Assembly: GCA_020639255.1 (NCBI GenBank)
Contig: JACKGZ010000004.1
Coordinates: 324,459-388,458 of the forward strand
Reading direction: 5' to 3'
Length of the DNA stretch: 64,000 bases
Origin: Phycisphaera sp.
GTDB lineage: Bacteria; Planctomycetota; Phycisphaerae; Phycisphaerales; UBA1924
How positions within the stretch are numbered: the stretch's first letter is position 1; each line of letters begins with the position of its first letter. Below, piece by piece: positions 9,253 through 19,851 of the stretch. Position numbers and translations under genes: made by a program. The notes under the pieces are model-generated. The model saw nothing but the letters and a program-made list of their open reading frames with translations. It was not told the DNA's origin and searched no databases.

Positions 9253-10407
9253 CTAACCCAGCACCTTCTCCAACAGCTCGGGCACGCCCTGGCCTCGGGT
9301 GGCGACGGTCTCAAGGATCGCTCGCTTGCCGGCGATCTCCCGGAGATCGCGCACCAGCTCGTTCTCACCCGGGTGGTCGGCCTTGTTGCAGACGAACAGG
9401 TCCGCGATCTCGAGGATGCCGGCCTTGTCCATCTGAACGGCGTCACCCATGCCCGGCGTCAGGACGACAGCCGTCATGTCAACATGGTCGCGGATGCGCG
9501 TCTCGTTCTGGCCCGCGCCGACGGTCTCGACGAAGACCGTGTCGTACGCGTCGTTGCCCGATGCGGCTCCGCCGATGAGTTCGATGATCTCGTCGAGCGA
9601 GCGGTAGTCCTCGCCACGGATCGCCAGCGAGCGGTAGAAGACGTCCTCACCGAGCGCGTTGAAGTCAACGCGGAGGCGGTCACCGAGCAGCGCGCCGCCC
9701 GTGATCGGGCTCATGGGGTCGAAGGCGACGACGGCGCAGCGGCCCAGCGACGGGTTCTCTTTGGCGCGGCGGGAGTGCTCGCCTGCCAGCTGCGCGACGA
9801 GCGTGCTCTTGCCAGCGCCGGGCGAGCCGGTGATGCCGATGACGCGCTTCGGGCGGCGCTTGTTCGCGCCATCGCGGACCTGCTTGCCCTCGTGGGCGAA
9901 GGTGATGTCGCGGGCGAGCTGGGCCGAGGGCGAGGCGACGTCGATCGTGGGCTTGAGTGTGTGGACGGTTTCCTTGACGGCTTCGACGATGTCGAGCAGG
10001 CCGATGCCCGTGGTGAAGCACTTGGCGACGCCGGCTTCGAGGAGCTTTGGGATGTCGTTCTGGGGCAGGATGCCGCCCATGTGAACGGGGATGCCGGGCC
10101 TTCCGACTTTCGTCAGCGACTCGATGAGCCTCGGGCCGAGGGCGAGGTGGGAGTTGCTCATCATGCTGGCGGCGATGACGTCGACATCCTCATCTCGCGC
10201 GGAGATCGCCAGGCTCATGGGAGTCTGCCAGAGGCCCGAGTAGATGACGTGGATGCCCGAGTCGCGGAGAGCGCGGGCGATGACCTTGACGCCCCGGTCG
10301 TGGCCGTCGAGGCCCATTTTGCCGAGCAGTACGCGGGGGCGATGGTCGAGGCCCTCGCAACGGTCCTTGCGCTCGAATTCGGTGGTCGCTTCGGTCGTCG
10401 TACGCAT
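9253..10407 (-). CDS. Cobalamin-binding domain fused to MeaB/IcmF-type G domain
   Basis: 384 residues in two domains. Residues 25-150 are a B12-binding domain with the D-x-H-x2-G signature LDGHDRG (Asp34, His36, Gly39); His36 would be the lower cobalt ligand. Residues 185-384 are a SIMIBI GTPase like MeaB: P-loop GSPGAGKS (194-201), DPMSPITGGALLGDR, ETVGAGQNE and NKAD (341-344). MeaB-type G domains load and protect B12 on acyl-CoA mutases. Domain order and the short G domain match the N-terminal half of IcmF (fused isobutyryl-CoA mutase), while the catalytic half is a separate gene at 16453-18210. A TATACA box lies 41 bases before the ATG, with GGGGACTTTGC just ahead of it. Confidence 0.9.
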   Translation of the reverse strand: MRTTTEATTEFERKDRCEGLDHRPRVLLGKMGLDGHDRGVKVIARALRDSGIHVIYSGLWQTPMSLAISARDEDVDVIAASMMSNSHLALGPRLIESLTKVGRPGIPVHMGGILPQNDIPKLLEAGVAKCFTTGIGLLDIVEAVKETVHTLKPTIDVASPSAQLARDITFAHEGKQVRDGANKRRPKRVIGITGSPGAGKSTLVAQLAGEHSRRAKENPSLGRCAVVAFDPMSPITGGALLGDRLRVDFNALGEDVFYRSLAIRGEDYRSLDEIIELIGGAASGNDAYDTVFVETVGAGQNETRIRDHVDMTAVVLTPGMGDAVQMDKAGILEIADLFVCNKADHPGENELVRDLREIAGKRAILETVATRGQGVPELLEKVLG

Positions 10408-10513
10408 GCAAAGTCCCCGTGAATGTCCGCCGATCGGCGTGACGGGATTGTATACAGCCGCGAGCAGCGTTGGCGACTCGCATACCCTACCGCAGCCCGA
10501 TGAGGAGTTCCAA

Positions 10514-11341
10514 ATGAAGCTGCTGCGACCGGTCCTTCAACTCATGCTTCTCTGCACAACATTGGCCCTGCTCGGCGGCTGGGGCCGCGACGGGCACGCG
10601 ATCATCGCGCAGATCGCATGGGAACAGCTCAGTGGCGAAGCCAAGGCCGAGATCGAAAAGCTGCTGGGCGAATCGAGCCTGCCAGAGATCGCCAGCTGGG
10701 CGGATGTTGTCCGGCGCGAGCCGGCGTACGAGTGGTCGGCGCCGCTGCACTACGTCAACATGCCGCCCGACGCCGCCGACTACGACCCCGATCGCGACTG
10801 CCCCCCCGAGGGGAACGTCGTCAGCGCGATCGACCGGTTCGCGGCCGAACTCAAGGACCGCACGCTCCCCGCCAAGCAGCGCGGCGAGGCGCTCATGTTC
10901 CTCGTGCACTTCGTGGGCGATCTGCACCAGCCCCTCCACGGCGGGCGCGCCGAGGACCGCGGGGGCAACAGCATCCAGCTCACGTTCTACGACAAGGACA
11001 TGAACCTGCACGCGGTCTGGGACTACGGCATCCTCGAGGCCGACGCCAACGACCCCTGGCCCGTACGGGGCGAGCGTCTGCTCGGCGAGATCACCGACAT
11101 GGACCGCGTCGCCTGGCTCGCCGACACGCACGTGAGCGACCTGAGCGCCACGGCCGGGCGTTGGGCTGTGGAGTCGCACATCCTGGCGGAGAAGTACTGC
11201 TACTGCGTCGAACCCGGCTCGTCGATCGGCGAGGCGTACGCCAAGGCATCCGCGCCGATCGCGGAGCTGCGGCTCAAGCAGGCGGGCATCCGCCTCGCCG
11301 CGATCCTCGAAGACTGCCTCGGGCCGGGCAGCGCCGATTGA
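10514..11341 (+). CDS. Secreted S1/P1-type zinc nuclease
   Basis: 275 residues. A signal peptide (MKLLRPVLQLMLLCTTLALLGG) ends just before Trp23. In P1 nuclease the mature N-terminal Trp is itself a zinc ligand, and here W-G-R-D-G-H repeats the W1/H6 pair. The other expected ligands are present at matching spacing: Asp64, His79, His132, Asp136, His142, His166 and Asp170, nine in all. The enzyme should cut single-stranded DNA and RNA in the periplasm or outside the cell. GAGGAG precedes the ATG, and TACCCT at 10483-10488 is a likely -10. The frame opens earlier at 10244, but that part is shadow. Its stop abuts the stop of the convergent transporter with no gap. Confidence 0.92.
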   Translation: MKLLRPVLQLMLLCTTLALLGGWGRDGHAIIAQIAWEQLSGEAKAEIEKLLGESSLPEIASWADVVRREPAYEWSAPLHYVNMPPDAADYDPDRDCPPEGNVVSAIDRFAAELKDRTLPAKQRGEALMFLVHFVGDLHQPLHGGRAEDRGGNSIQLTFYDKDMNLHAVWDYGILEADANDPWPVRGERLLGEITDMDRVAWLADTHVSDLSATAGRWAVESHILAEKYCYCVEPGSSIGEAYAKASAPIAELRLKQAGIRLAAILEDCLGPGSAD

Positions 11342-12595
11342 TCAGAGCGCCCGCCTCGGCGGCACAGCGACGTTCGACAGCAGGAATCCAACCACGAGCG
11401 ACATCGCGATCAGGATCGTGGTGAAGGCGGTCTCGAGCCCGCTGACGGCATCGTGCGCGAGGAACGACGAGATGCTGCGGAAGCTGAGGCTCCCGGGCAC
11501 GAGCAACATGACACCGACCATCGCCGGCACGGCCGCGGGCCTGCGTGCGACGCGGCTGTAGATGTTCGCATACAGCCCCATCGCCGCCGCCCCGACGCAC
11601 GCGCCCAATTCCGGGCCGAGCTGGTCGTGCCCGTAGCTGGCGCCGAAGAACGCAATCAAACCGGAGAGCACGATCGCGGGGATGTCCTTCGGCCGGGCGC
11701 GGAAGAGCACCGAGAGCGCCACACCCGAAATCATGATCGCCAGATAGAGCGTCCACCCGGGGAGCGAGCTGAACTGCTGCTCGCCACTCGCGGGCGGGAG
11801 CGCGATCTCAGCGAGCTTGGTCCCCAGCCCAACGCCAAACCCGATCGAGACGAGCACGGTGAGCGCCGACATCAGGCGCGCCGTGCCGGCGACGAGGTTG
11901 CGGGTTGCCAGCTCGTTCACCGCCATCGTGAGCGTGAGCCCCGGGAAGAAGACCACGAGCCCCGCGATCGTCAGGATCTCGGGCGAGACATTGGACGTGA
12001 ATCGTGACGCCGCGATCGCACCGAAGGAGATGACGAAGCCACAGAGAAAGTCGATGAGCCGCGCAAAGTCGCGTCGGTGCGCGGCAAAGAGACCGAGCAG
12101 CCCGATCATGAGCCCGGCGATGCCCGCGCCGAGGATCTCGTTGACACCACCCCCAAAGAACCGGCCCGCGCAGCCCGATGCGACGGCCAGGCAAAAGATG
12201 GTCAGCACCGGGCCGTAGCGGTCGGGTGTGGCGATTGCGGCATCGATGCGGCGCGTGCCCTCGCCCGGGTCGATCTTCTTCTCGGCGACGTCGACGAGGA
12301 TCTCATCGAGCTGGACGAGCCGTTCGAGGTGCACCTCGCCCGGGTGGACGCGGATGAGCGAGGTCTGGGGCCGACCGGGCGGGACGCGGAGCGCCGCGAA
12401 GACCGCGGTGGGCATGGCGAAGAACTGCCCCTCTATGCCGAGGCGATCGGAAACTGTTTCGAGCGCATCCTCCATGCGGTGCGCAGGCGTGCCGTAGGTG
12501 CCTAGCGCGTGCGCCATCGTGGTGACGAAGGTCGCCGCGTCCGAGTCGGGCAGGCCCGGGCCGTCGGTCTTGAATGTCTCGATCGGGGGTGTCAC
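11342..12595 (-). CDS. Threonine/serine exporter family protein (ThrE-like, fused YjjP/YjjB form)
   Basis: 417 residues. The N-terminal 130 residues (GTYGTPAHRMEDALETVSDRLG, RVHPGEVHL) belong to the cytoplasmic DUF1212 region. About ten membrane helices follow, including a second-half block (GASYGHDQLGPELGACVGA) like YjjB. Fused proteins of this kind export threonine and serine, while split YjjP/YjjB pairs in E. coli export succinate, so the substrate is uncertain. The start is a GTG (12593-12595) with TAGTCT 5 bases upstream on the minus strand and no ribosome site, a leaderless arrangement. The promoter overlaps the 3' end of the PilZ gene. Confidence 0.85.
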   Translation of the reverse strand: MTPPIETFKTDGPGLPDSDAATFVTTMAHALGTYGTPAHRMEDALETVSDRLGIEGQFFAMPTAVFAALRVPPGRPQTSLIRVHPGEVHLERLVQLDEILVDVAEKKIDPGEGTRRIDAAIATPDRYGPVLTIFCLAVASGCAGRFFGGGVNEILGAGIAGLMIGLLGLFAAHRRDFARLIDFLCGFVISFGAIAASRFTSNVSPEILTIAGLVVFFPGLTLTMAVNELATRNLVAGTARLMSALTVLVSIGFGVGLGTKLAEIALPPASGEQQFSSLPGWTLYLAIMISGVALSVLFRARPKDIPAIVLSGLIAFFGASYGHDQLGPELGACVGAAAMGLYANIYSRVARRPAAVPAMVGVMLLVPGSLSFRSISSFLAHDAVSGLETAFTTILIAMSLVVGFLLSNVAVPPRRAL

Positions 12596-12603
12596 ACCGA
12601 AGA

Positions 12604-13491
12604 CTAGCCGGCGCCGGGCGCGGTCGTGTCGATCACCCGGCAGACTTTACGCTGCCACTCGGTCAGGAACGACCAGAGCCTGCGCACCTTGGCAGCGTGC
12701 GCCCAGCGGTCGTTCGTTTCGAGGATGAACATCCCGGCACGCACCACGCCCTCGCGGACGCTGCGGACTTGGCGCACCTCGACGGAGAACGTCATCGAAC
12801 CCTCTGCATCACCCGGCAGTGAGAACCGCAGCCAGCCGCGGTCGAAAAGTTTGAGCTGGTTGAGTCGACACTTGTTGAGGTTCATCCCGAGCCCGACGTC
12901 CGACGCGTCGATCATCTGCCCTTCCCAGTCGGCGACGCGCGTCGGCGGCAGTAAGAATCCGTTGGCATCCTCACCGCCCTTGTACGCATCGCACACGCCG
13001 TCGCCCTGAGCGGTCTGACCGTTCTGAATGAACATCTGCTCGACATCCGGCGGCACCTCGTGCCAGAACTCGACGCGGATCGGATCGCGCAGGGCCGCGA
13101 CCTGGATGCGGTAGACATTGCGACGTTGCCCCTCGGTGATGTCCGTCGGCAGCTTCAGATCGATCGCGGGCACAATCGTCGAGCGATTCAGATGGATGGG
13201 CTTCTGCGCAGAGACGACCTTCGAGAAGAACTCGAAGAGCCTGTTGTGGAAGCGAAAGAAACCGACAACCGGCGTCTGCTTGGCAAACTTGGCCATCTTG
13301 CCGATGATCTGGACCTCCTCGATCATGAGGACGCCCGATTCGATCTCGATCATCCGCCCGCGCGCGAATGGTTCCTCACCCACGAGGTCGGCCTGCACGA
13401 TCTCCAGCGGCGCGTTCCGCGCGCACGCCGCGTGCAGCGCCTCGATCGGCGTGATGCCGCCACCTTCTGTGTGTGCCTGTCCGTCTGGCAA
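12604..13491 (-). CDS. PilZ-domain (c-di-GMP-binding) protein, YcgR-like
   Basis: 295 residues. The C-terminal half holds both PilZ motifs: RxxxR in RRNVYR (Arg124, Arg128) and DxSxxG in DASDVG (Asp195 to Gly200). These bind cyclic di-GMP. The N-terminal ~110 residues form a beta-rich region like the YcgR N-terminal domain. About 66 residues separate the two motifs, longer than usual, with an inserted Gly/Asp-rich loop at about 150-190. YcgR-type proteins adjust motility or exopolysaccharide in response to c-di-GMP, but no flagellar or polysaccharide gene lies nearby. The start is TTG at 13491, with GGAGGG about 10 bases upstream. The gene ends 8 bases before the ThrE-like start. Confidence 0.82.
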   Translation of the reverse strand: MPDGQAHTEGGGITPIEALHAACARNAPLEIVQADLVGEEPFARGRMIEIESGVLMIEEVQIIGKMAKFAKQTPVVGFFRFHNRLFEFFSKVVSAQKPIHLNRSTIVPAIDLKLPTDITEGQRRNVYRIQVAALRDPIRVEFWHEVPPDVEQMFIQNGQTAQGDGVCDAYKGGEDANGFLLPPTRVADWEGQMIDASDVGLGMNLNKCRLNQLKLFDRGWLRFSLPGDAEGSMTFSVEVRQVRSVREGVVRAGMFILETNDRWAHAAKVRRLWSFLTEWQRKVCRVIDTTAPGAG

Positions 13492-13586
13492 GCCCGATCG
13501 CCCTCCGGGTAGTCCCGAAACGGGTATCGGCAGCCCGCATGACGCCCTTGACCAAACCGGACCGATAACTCGGAACTCTGGCGGGA

Positions 13587-14216
13587 TTACTCGGTTTCGA
13601 GTTCGATCGCTTTGCCGGGCGGCTTCACGCGATAGTGCGCCCGCACCGAAAAGCCCGAGACCTTACACCCGAGCTCGCGCGCCCAGCCGGCCATCACCGA
13701 GGACGACTGGTGCCCGAGCCAGTAGCTCGTGTCGTCCTTCACGAACGACATCTGGCGGTTCTCGTTGAAGAGTTCGGTCGAACGCTGGCGGTCGAAGCGG
13801 TCGTGCAATTCACCGCGCAGGCTTTCCATGCGCTCGCGCTCGACATCGATCTCGTACACAATCGTCGCGTAGCCGACGAGGTCGGAGAGCAGCACGCCGT
13901 CACTCCCCCAAGGCCCGGTCGCGCGCACATGCGTGCCGATGGTTCCCGCGGTGGGCCAGATGAAAACGACCGAGCCGTAGAGCAGCGACTTCTTGTCGTT
14001 GGCGTACCAGCGCCAGTCGCCGTAGCCCCACTCGGTGTAGCCGCCCTGCTCCTCAGGCAGCCAGAGGCGCGAGGTGTCGCCGTAGTCGATGATGTACACG
14101 CCCACCGGATCCGCCACCGACTCGGGCGGGCGGATGGTGTAGCCCGTGCAGGCAACCTGCAAGAGTGTCAAACAGAGAACGAAGACGATCGCGGAGATGT
14201 TTCTGACGCGGCTCAT
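13587..14216 (-). CDS. Lipoprotein, possibly DUF2459-like
   Basis: 209 residues. A signal peptide ends in the lipobox LQVAC (Cys23), so it is probably lipid-anchored in the outer or inner membrane. The mature part contains VGVYIIDYGDTSRLWLP and TEWGYGDWRWYA, which resemble the DUF2459 pattern (hydrophobic strand, then GWG/GYGD-x-x-Y); that link is tentative. No function is known for that family. The ATG at 14214-14216 has TACCCT 6 bases upstream on the minus strand and no ribosome site. The same few bases serve the divergent DUF1294 gene. Confidence 0.65.
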   Translation of the reverse strand: MSRVRNISAIVFVLCLTLLQVACTGYTIRPPESVADPVGVYIIDYGDTSRLWLPEEQGGYTEWGYGDWRWYANDKKSLLYGSVVFIWPTAGTIGTHVRATGPWGSDGVLLSDLVGYATIVYEIDVERERMESLRGELHDRFDRQRSTELFNENRQMSFVKDDTSYWLGHQSSSVMAGWARELGCKVSGFSVRAHYRVKPPGKAIELETE

Positions 14217-14222
14217 GCCTAC

Positions 14223-14232
14223 AGGGTATCGT
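14223..14232. promoter_or_regulatory. Overlapping divergent -10 elements (lipoprotein / DUF1294)
   Basis: On the minus strand, TACCCT (14228-14223) lies 6 bases before the ATG of the lipoprotein. On the plus strand, TATCGT (14227-14232) lies 7 bases before the ATG at 14240. Both genes lack a ribosome site, so this looks like a compact divergent leaderless promoter. Confidence 0.5.
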
Positions 14233-14239
14233 GCAACCC

Positions 14240-14524
14240 ATGGCCTATGTTTTGATCGCGATCGGGGTGTATCTGGTGATGTCCGTCACCACGTTCACGG
14301 CATTCGCCCTCGACAAACGTCGCGCCAAACTCGGCAAGTGGCGGATCCCCGAGAAAACGCTGCTCCTGCTCTCGCTCGCCTTCGGCTGGCCCGGGGCGTG
14401 GCTCGCGATGCGGCTCGTCCGACATAAGACCAAGACCCGCAAGTTCACCATCGGCATCCCGCTCATCGCCGGGCTCCACCTGGCCGCCTGGGCCGCGGTA
14501 GGCTGGATGGTGTACCAGGGCTGA
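14240..14524 (+). CDS. DUF1294 family membrane protein
   Basis: 94 residues with three hydrophobic helices. It shows the DUF1294 features: TAFALDKRRAK, WRIPEKTLLLLSL, a Gly-rich helix, and RHKTKTRKFTIGIP before the last helix. Function unknown; members are small inner-membrane proteins, sometimes fused to cold-shock domains. A GTG at 14231 is in frame three codons earlier, but the ATG at 14240 fits the TATCGT element 7 bases upstream better. Confidence 0.85.
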   Translation: MAYVLIAIGVYLVMSVTTFTAFALDKRRAKLGKWRIPEKTLLLLSLAFGWPGAWLAMRLVRHKTKTRKFTIGIPLIAGLHLAAWAAVGWMVYQG

Positions 14525-14548
14525 GGGAAGCTATCCCCGCGAGTCGCT

Positions 14549-14554
14549 TACACT
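14549..14554 (+). promoter_or_regulatory. TACACT -10 element of the SDR gene
   Basis: TACACT ends 5 bases before the ATG at 14560, and no ribosome site is present. Transcription would start at or within a few bases of the ATG, giving a leaderless mRNA. Confidence 0.55.
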
Positions 14555-14559
14555 CGCAC

Positions 14560-15339
14560 ATGACACAGCCAAACGCACTCGTTGATCTCACCGGCCGCCG
14601 CGCACTTGTGACAGGCGGCACCAAGGGCATCGGGCGAGCGACGGTCGAGCTCTTCGCCTCGCTCGGGGCCGAGGTCATCGCGGTCGCGCGAAACCAGGAC
14701 GATCTCGATGCGCTCACGGCTGAGCTTGGCGAGCAAGTCACGGGCGTGTGCGCGGATCTTGGGCACACCAAAGACATCGAACGCGTGATCGGCGCGGTGC
14801 GCGAACGATTCGGGGCGCTCGATACGCTCGTCAACAACGTCGGGATGAACATCCGCAAGCCCACGGCCGACTACGCGCCGGACGAGTTCGCGCGCGTGAT
14901 GGAGGTCAACTTCACGAGCGCGTTCACGCTCTGCAAGGAGCTGCAACCCATGCTGCTGGCGGGGAACGAGGCGTCGATCGTGTCGGTCAGCTCGGTGGCG
15001 GCGGTGCGATCGATGTCGACCGGCTCGCCCTACGCGGCCTCGAAGGCGGCGATCGACCAGCTCACGCGATACCTCGCCGTCGAGTGGGCCCCCACCGCCG
15101 ACGCGCCCGGCATCCGCGTGAACTCGGTGCAGCCGGCGTACATCGACACGCCCCTGGCGGCCCCGGTCTTTGCGAACGAGGCCCGGTACGCACAGATCCG
15201 TGCCGCCACACCCATGCGCCGCGTCGGGCAACCCCGCGAGGTGGCGGCCGCGATCGCGTTCCTGTCCTCACCCGCGGCGAGCTACATCACCGGAGCCTCG
15301 CTGCCGGTGGATGGGGGGATGTTGTGTGGGATGCTTTGA
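14560..15339 (+). CDS. Short-chain dehydrogenase/reductase, tropinone-reductase-like
   Basis: 259 residues, a classical SDR. The cofactor loop is TGGTKGIG (18-25) with an Arg-rich edge (RRALVTGG, AVARN) that suggests NADP. NNVG (92-95) is the structural motif; the catalytic Ser is at 144/145, with Tyr158 and Lys162 in SPYAASK. The C-terminus PVDGGM is usual for FabG- or tropinone-reductase-type enzymes. The substrate cannot be predicted. It is preceded by a leaderless-type TACACT. Confidence 0.9.
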   Translation: MTQPNALVDLTGRRALVTGGTKGIGRATVELFASLGAEVIAVARNQDDLDALTAELGEQVTGVCADLGHTKDIERVIGAVRERFGALDTLVNNVGMNIRKPTADYAPDEFARVMEVNFTSAFTLCKELQPMLLAGNEASIVSVSSVAAVRSMSTGSPYAASKAAIDQLTRYLAVEWAPTADAPGIRVNSVQPAYIDTPLAAPVFANEARYAQIRAATPMRRVGQPREVAAAIAFLSSPAASYITGASLPVDGGMLCGML

Positions 15340-15355
15340 TTCTATGTTGATACGG

Positions 15356-16452
15356 CTAATCGGAATCGACGGGCACATGCATTGAGGCGGGATCATACGA
15401 GCCCTTCGACCGGATCTCTGCATCAGCTTTCGCCGACTCCACCATGGCTTCTAAATCCTGCATTGCTTTGTCAAATTCTTCTCTGAGTTTTGCAATTTTA
15501 ACATCAAATTCCCAATCACTTCCGATCCCAACCGAAATCATTTTATTAAACGACATATATAACTTTGCGCGAGACAGGACATACGCACCAACTTGGTCTT
15601 CTTGCACTACAACTATATTTGCAAACATCGGACTATCTGCCTGCGACAGGTACAAACGACCACCCTCTCGCTTCCAACAAACAATCGGCCCAACCAATCC
15701 TTCAGTCGATTCAAAATCCCAGCCATCACTCGGACTGAGAATAGCAGACGCTTCAATCTGGGCTGCATGCTCCATGGATATATAAATAGCCCGAGGCTGC
15801 CCACCACCCATTGAATAAGATACATTTGGAAACACATGCATCGCATATGGCACGATAGTCGAAATGATGCCAAACACGATCGCCGTAAGAAGTGCAGGCA
15901 AGTACTTTGTTCGTCGCACACGCCCGTTTGCTAGATAGTCGCCAACCAAAAGGCCAAGTGGGATATTTAGCAAACTACAAGTGACAAACCACAATGAACT
16001 AGGGAAACACATTGACGAATAGAAATAATGACCAAATGTAAAAAAACTACCTGTTTGGCGAATCGTAACAAAGTAGTGCAATGGCAAGGCCAGCAAGCTT
16101 ATCCCAGCATATATAATAACAATTATTATTATTACATTTGCGGCGATAACGAATCCTTTTTGCTGCAGACGCCACTCGCTTGCAATGCTACGGGTAATGC
16201 CTGACTTAATGATCACAATGAACATAGCGACGGGCGACAGTACGTACAACAACCAAATTAAGTAGGCTAGCCCAACAAAGACATATCTTGCTCGTAACAA
16301 CTCGAATTCTTCTAATCCAAAAAAAGAATAAAATACATTTTCGATCAATAATCCGATGGCATAAGCAAGAGTCAGTATCGAGCCTACCTTCTTGATTGAC
16401 TCAACAGAAAACAAGCGCGAATGCACTGCTTGATCTGGCACCGGCTCCTCGC

Positions 16453-16456
<4 letters not shown>
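15356..16456 (-). CDS. AT-rich unknown membrane protein
   Basis: 366 residues, not recognised. Seven or so hydrophobic segments fill residues 15-230 (for example SILTLAYAIGLLIENVFYSF and FVIAANVIIIIVIIYAGISL). A soluble C-terminal part (about 250-366) ends in a charged helix with KLREEFDKAMQDLEAMVE. The start is a GTG at 16456 that overlaps the mutase stop (GTGA); a second GTG sits one codon earlier. The open frame continues through the mutase gene, but that part is out-of-frame shadow. Base composition is very different from its neighbours: many 60-base lines are about 30-45% G+C, against roughly 65% nearby. This suggests recent acquisition or weak selection. Confidence 0.75.
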
Positions 16457-18210
<1,754 letters not shown>

Positions 18211-18250
18211 GCAAAGACTCCTGCGGGGCCGGGACGTTGGCCGGGAGGGG

Positions 18251-18256
18251 TGTATA
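18251..18256 (-). promoter_or_regulatory. TATACA box upstream of the mutase gene
   Basis: TATACA on the minus strand lies 40 bases before the mutase ATG. The B12/G-domain gene has the same box (10454-10449) 41 bases before its ATG, and both leaders end in CTTTGCATG. This suggests a shared promoter type. Confidence 0.45.
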
Positions 18257-18303
18257 CAAGGGGATTCTAGTGGGGTTTTGGGGCTGGGGGTAGGGGGAGA
18301 CAG

Positions 18304-19830
18304 CTAGCGCCAATCAGGATCGTTGAGGATGTAGTCGGTGCCCGAGAATTCAGGACGCAGAGCCTGCGACATCGCCTCGGGCGGCAGTTTGGCTCCGTCA
18401 TCAACACCATCTAAACCGACAGAATAAAGCAGATAACCCTCCAGAAATCGGTCCTCCAGAGAGAACCACCGTCGAACACGGTATTCAAAGGGCTTGCCCT
18501 CTCGCGAAAATGGATCGATCGGAACCGTGTCGATGTAATCCGGAACGAGCTCTTCGAGGTAGTCGGGCGGATGCCCGTGCTTGTTGTCGTACTTCGCGAT
18601 AGCCAGCGCCATTCGGCAACTGATAACCGAGAAGTCGTAAATTGTATCTGGCAGTGGTGATGCAATTGTTCTGAGTGATGCTGTCAGATCAGTACTGTTT
18701 CCTGATAGAAACATTACGTCGAAGTCGGGTGTACCGAAGTGTTCATACTGTTGCCACAACGGCTTGGTTGAGTACGACTCGATGTCCTCAAAGATGTGCT
18801 CCGCAATTCGAACAACACTGCCGTGCCTGGGGTAGAACATACTCTTCATGTTCTGAAGCGATGCGGGCTGGGTGGGCCCCATCCCGCTCCAGTCGAACTC
18901 GGGAAGTGCGTAAGGCCCACCGAGTATCCGTCGACCTCGCTGGTCATGGAGCATCTGTATCGAATCGAGTGTGAATAGTCTCTCCCCGCGGATGGTGAAC
19001 ATTCTGTCCGGGATCTGCCGAGCGTCAGCCAGACGCATGAGTTCATCGAGAACGATATCCGGCAAGAGACCCTCGTCGGCGTCCTTCGCTATCCCTGCCA
19101 TGGCGTTGCGCAGGATCGCCGTGGCGACAAGACGCTGAATCGTAACCGGCTGAACGGCAAGGCTCCAACCGAGTGCCAATGAAGCGTCATAGCACTCCAC
19201 ATACGTTGTCCAGCTCTGCTCGTTGCGAGCTAGAACCTGGCGTGCACGCAGGCTCCGGTGCAGCCTTCTCGCATAGATCCCGCGGTCTAGTGCGATCTCC
19301 ATGAGCTCCTCCATGTCGTTGACCTGTGGAGCAGCCCGCATGACCTGCCGAAGTTGCATGACTCTCGACCATTCCGAACTCGTGGACCATTCTTTGAGCC
19401 AGGCTGAGTAGAGCTCTCTGGCCTGTATGTAGAGCGATTCCGCTTCGAAGTATGTCATGCCTTCAGACTTCATCTGCTCGATGTACTCGCCCCTTAGCGC
19501 ACCAAACAGCGACGCATCGGCCTCGATCCACCAACCGGATTGCTCACATAGATCGTCGAAGGGCGTGCCTCTTGCTTCAAATCGCTCGAGTGCCTCGGCG
19601 TGCGTTTGGCAGATTTCACCGATCAGATCCCACGCGTTCTCGCCATCGCCCTGCACGGTCTCGGCGTGCGCAAGCAGCGGCTTCATGTAGTCGACGGTCG
19701 GATTCGGCTTCGCCGTGAACGCGAAATACACCTCCAGCCCGACCCACCCCACGATCAGCGCGAGCGTCACGAGAACCAGTGTGAATACCGGCCGGAACCG
19801 TGCCGGGCGTGATGCGTTCAGGATCGACAT
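18304..19830 (-). CDS. Unknown anchored protein, tandem paralog 1
   Basis: 508 residues, not recognised. A short basic start, then one membrane helix with its flank (RFRPVFTLVLVTLAL, GWVGLEVYFAFTAKPNPT), then a long soluble helical domain. The C-terminal third has a secretin/pseudopilin-like surface pattern (LEELVPDYIDTVPIDPFS, GKPFEYRV, LYSVGLDGVDDG), also seen in planctomycete proteins that carry a 'DPF/DPYS ... Y.lYS.G.DG' tail. TATGCT lies 6 bases before the ATG on the minus strand (19842-19837), so this is another leaderless-type start. The gene at 19852-21369 is its paralog. Confidence 0.7.
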   Translation of the reverse strand: MSILNASRPARFRPVFTLVLVTLALIVGWVGLEVYFAFTAKPNPTVDYMKPLLAHAETVQGDGENAWDLIGEICQTHAEALERFEARGTPFDDLCEQSGWWIEADASLFGALRGEYIEQMKSEGMTYFEAESLYIQARELYSAWLKEWSTSSEWSRVMQLRQVMRAAPQVNDMEELMEIALDRGIYARRLHRSLRARQVLARNEQSWTTYVECYDASLALGWSLAVQPVTIQRLVATAILRNAMAGIAKDADEGLLPDIVLDELMRLADARQIPDRMFTIRGERLFTLDSIQMLHDQRGRRILGGPYALPEFDWSGMGPTQPASLQNMKSMFYPRHGSVVRIAEHIFEDIESYSTKPLWQQYEHFGTPDFDVMFLSGNSTDLTASLRTIASPLPDTIYDFSVISCRMALAIAKYDNKHGHPPDYLEELVPDYIDTVPIDPFSREGKPFEYRVRRWFSLEDRFLEGYLLYSVGLDGVDDGAKLPPEAMSQALRPEFSGTDYILNDPDWR

Positions 19831-19851
19831 GCCCAGAGCATACCGACTGGT

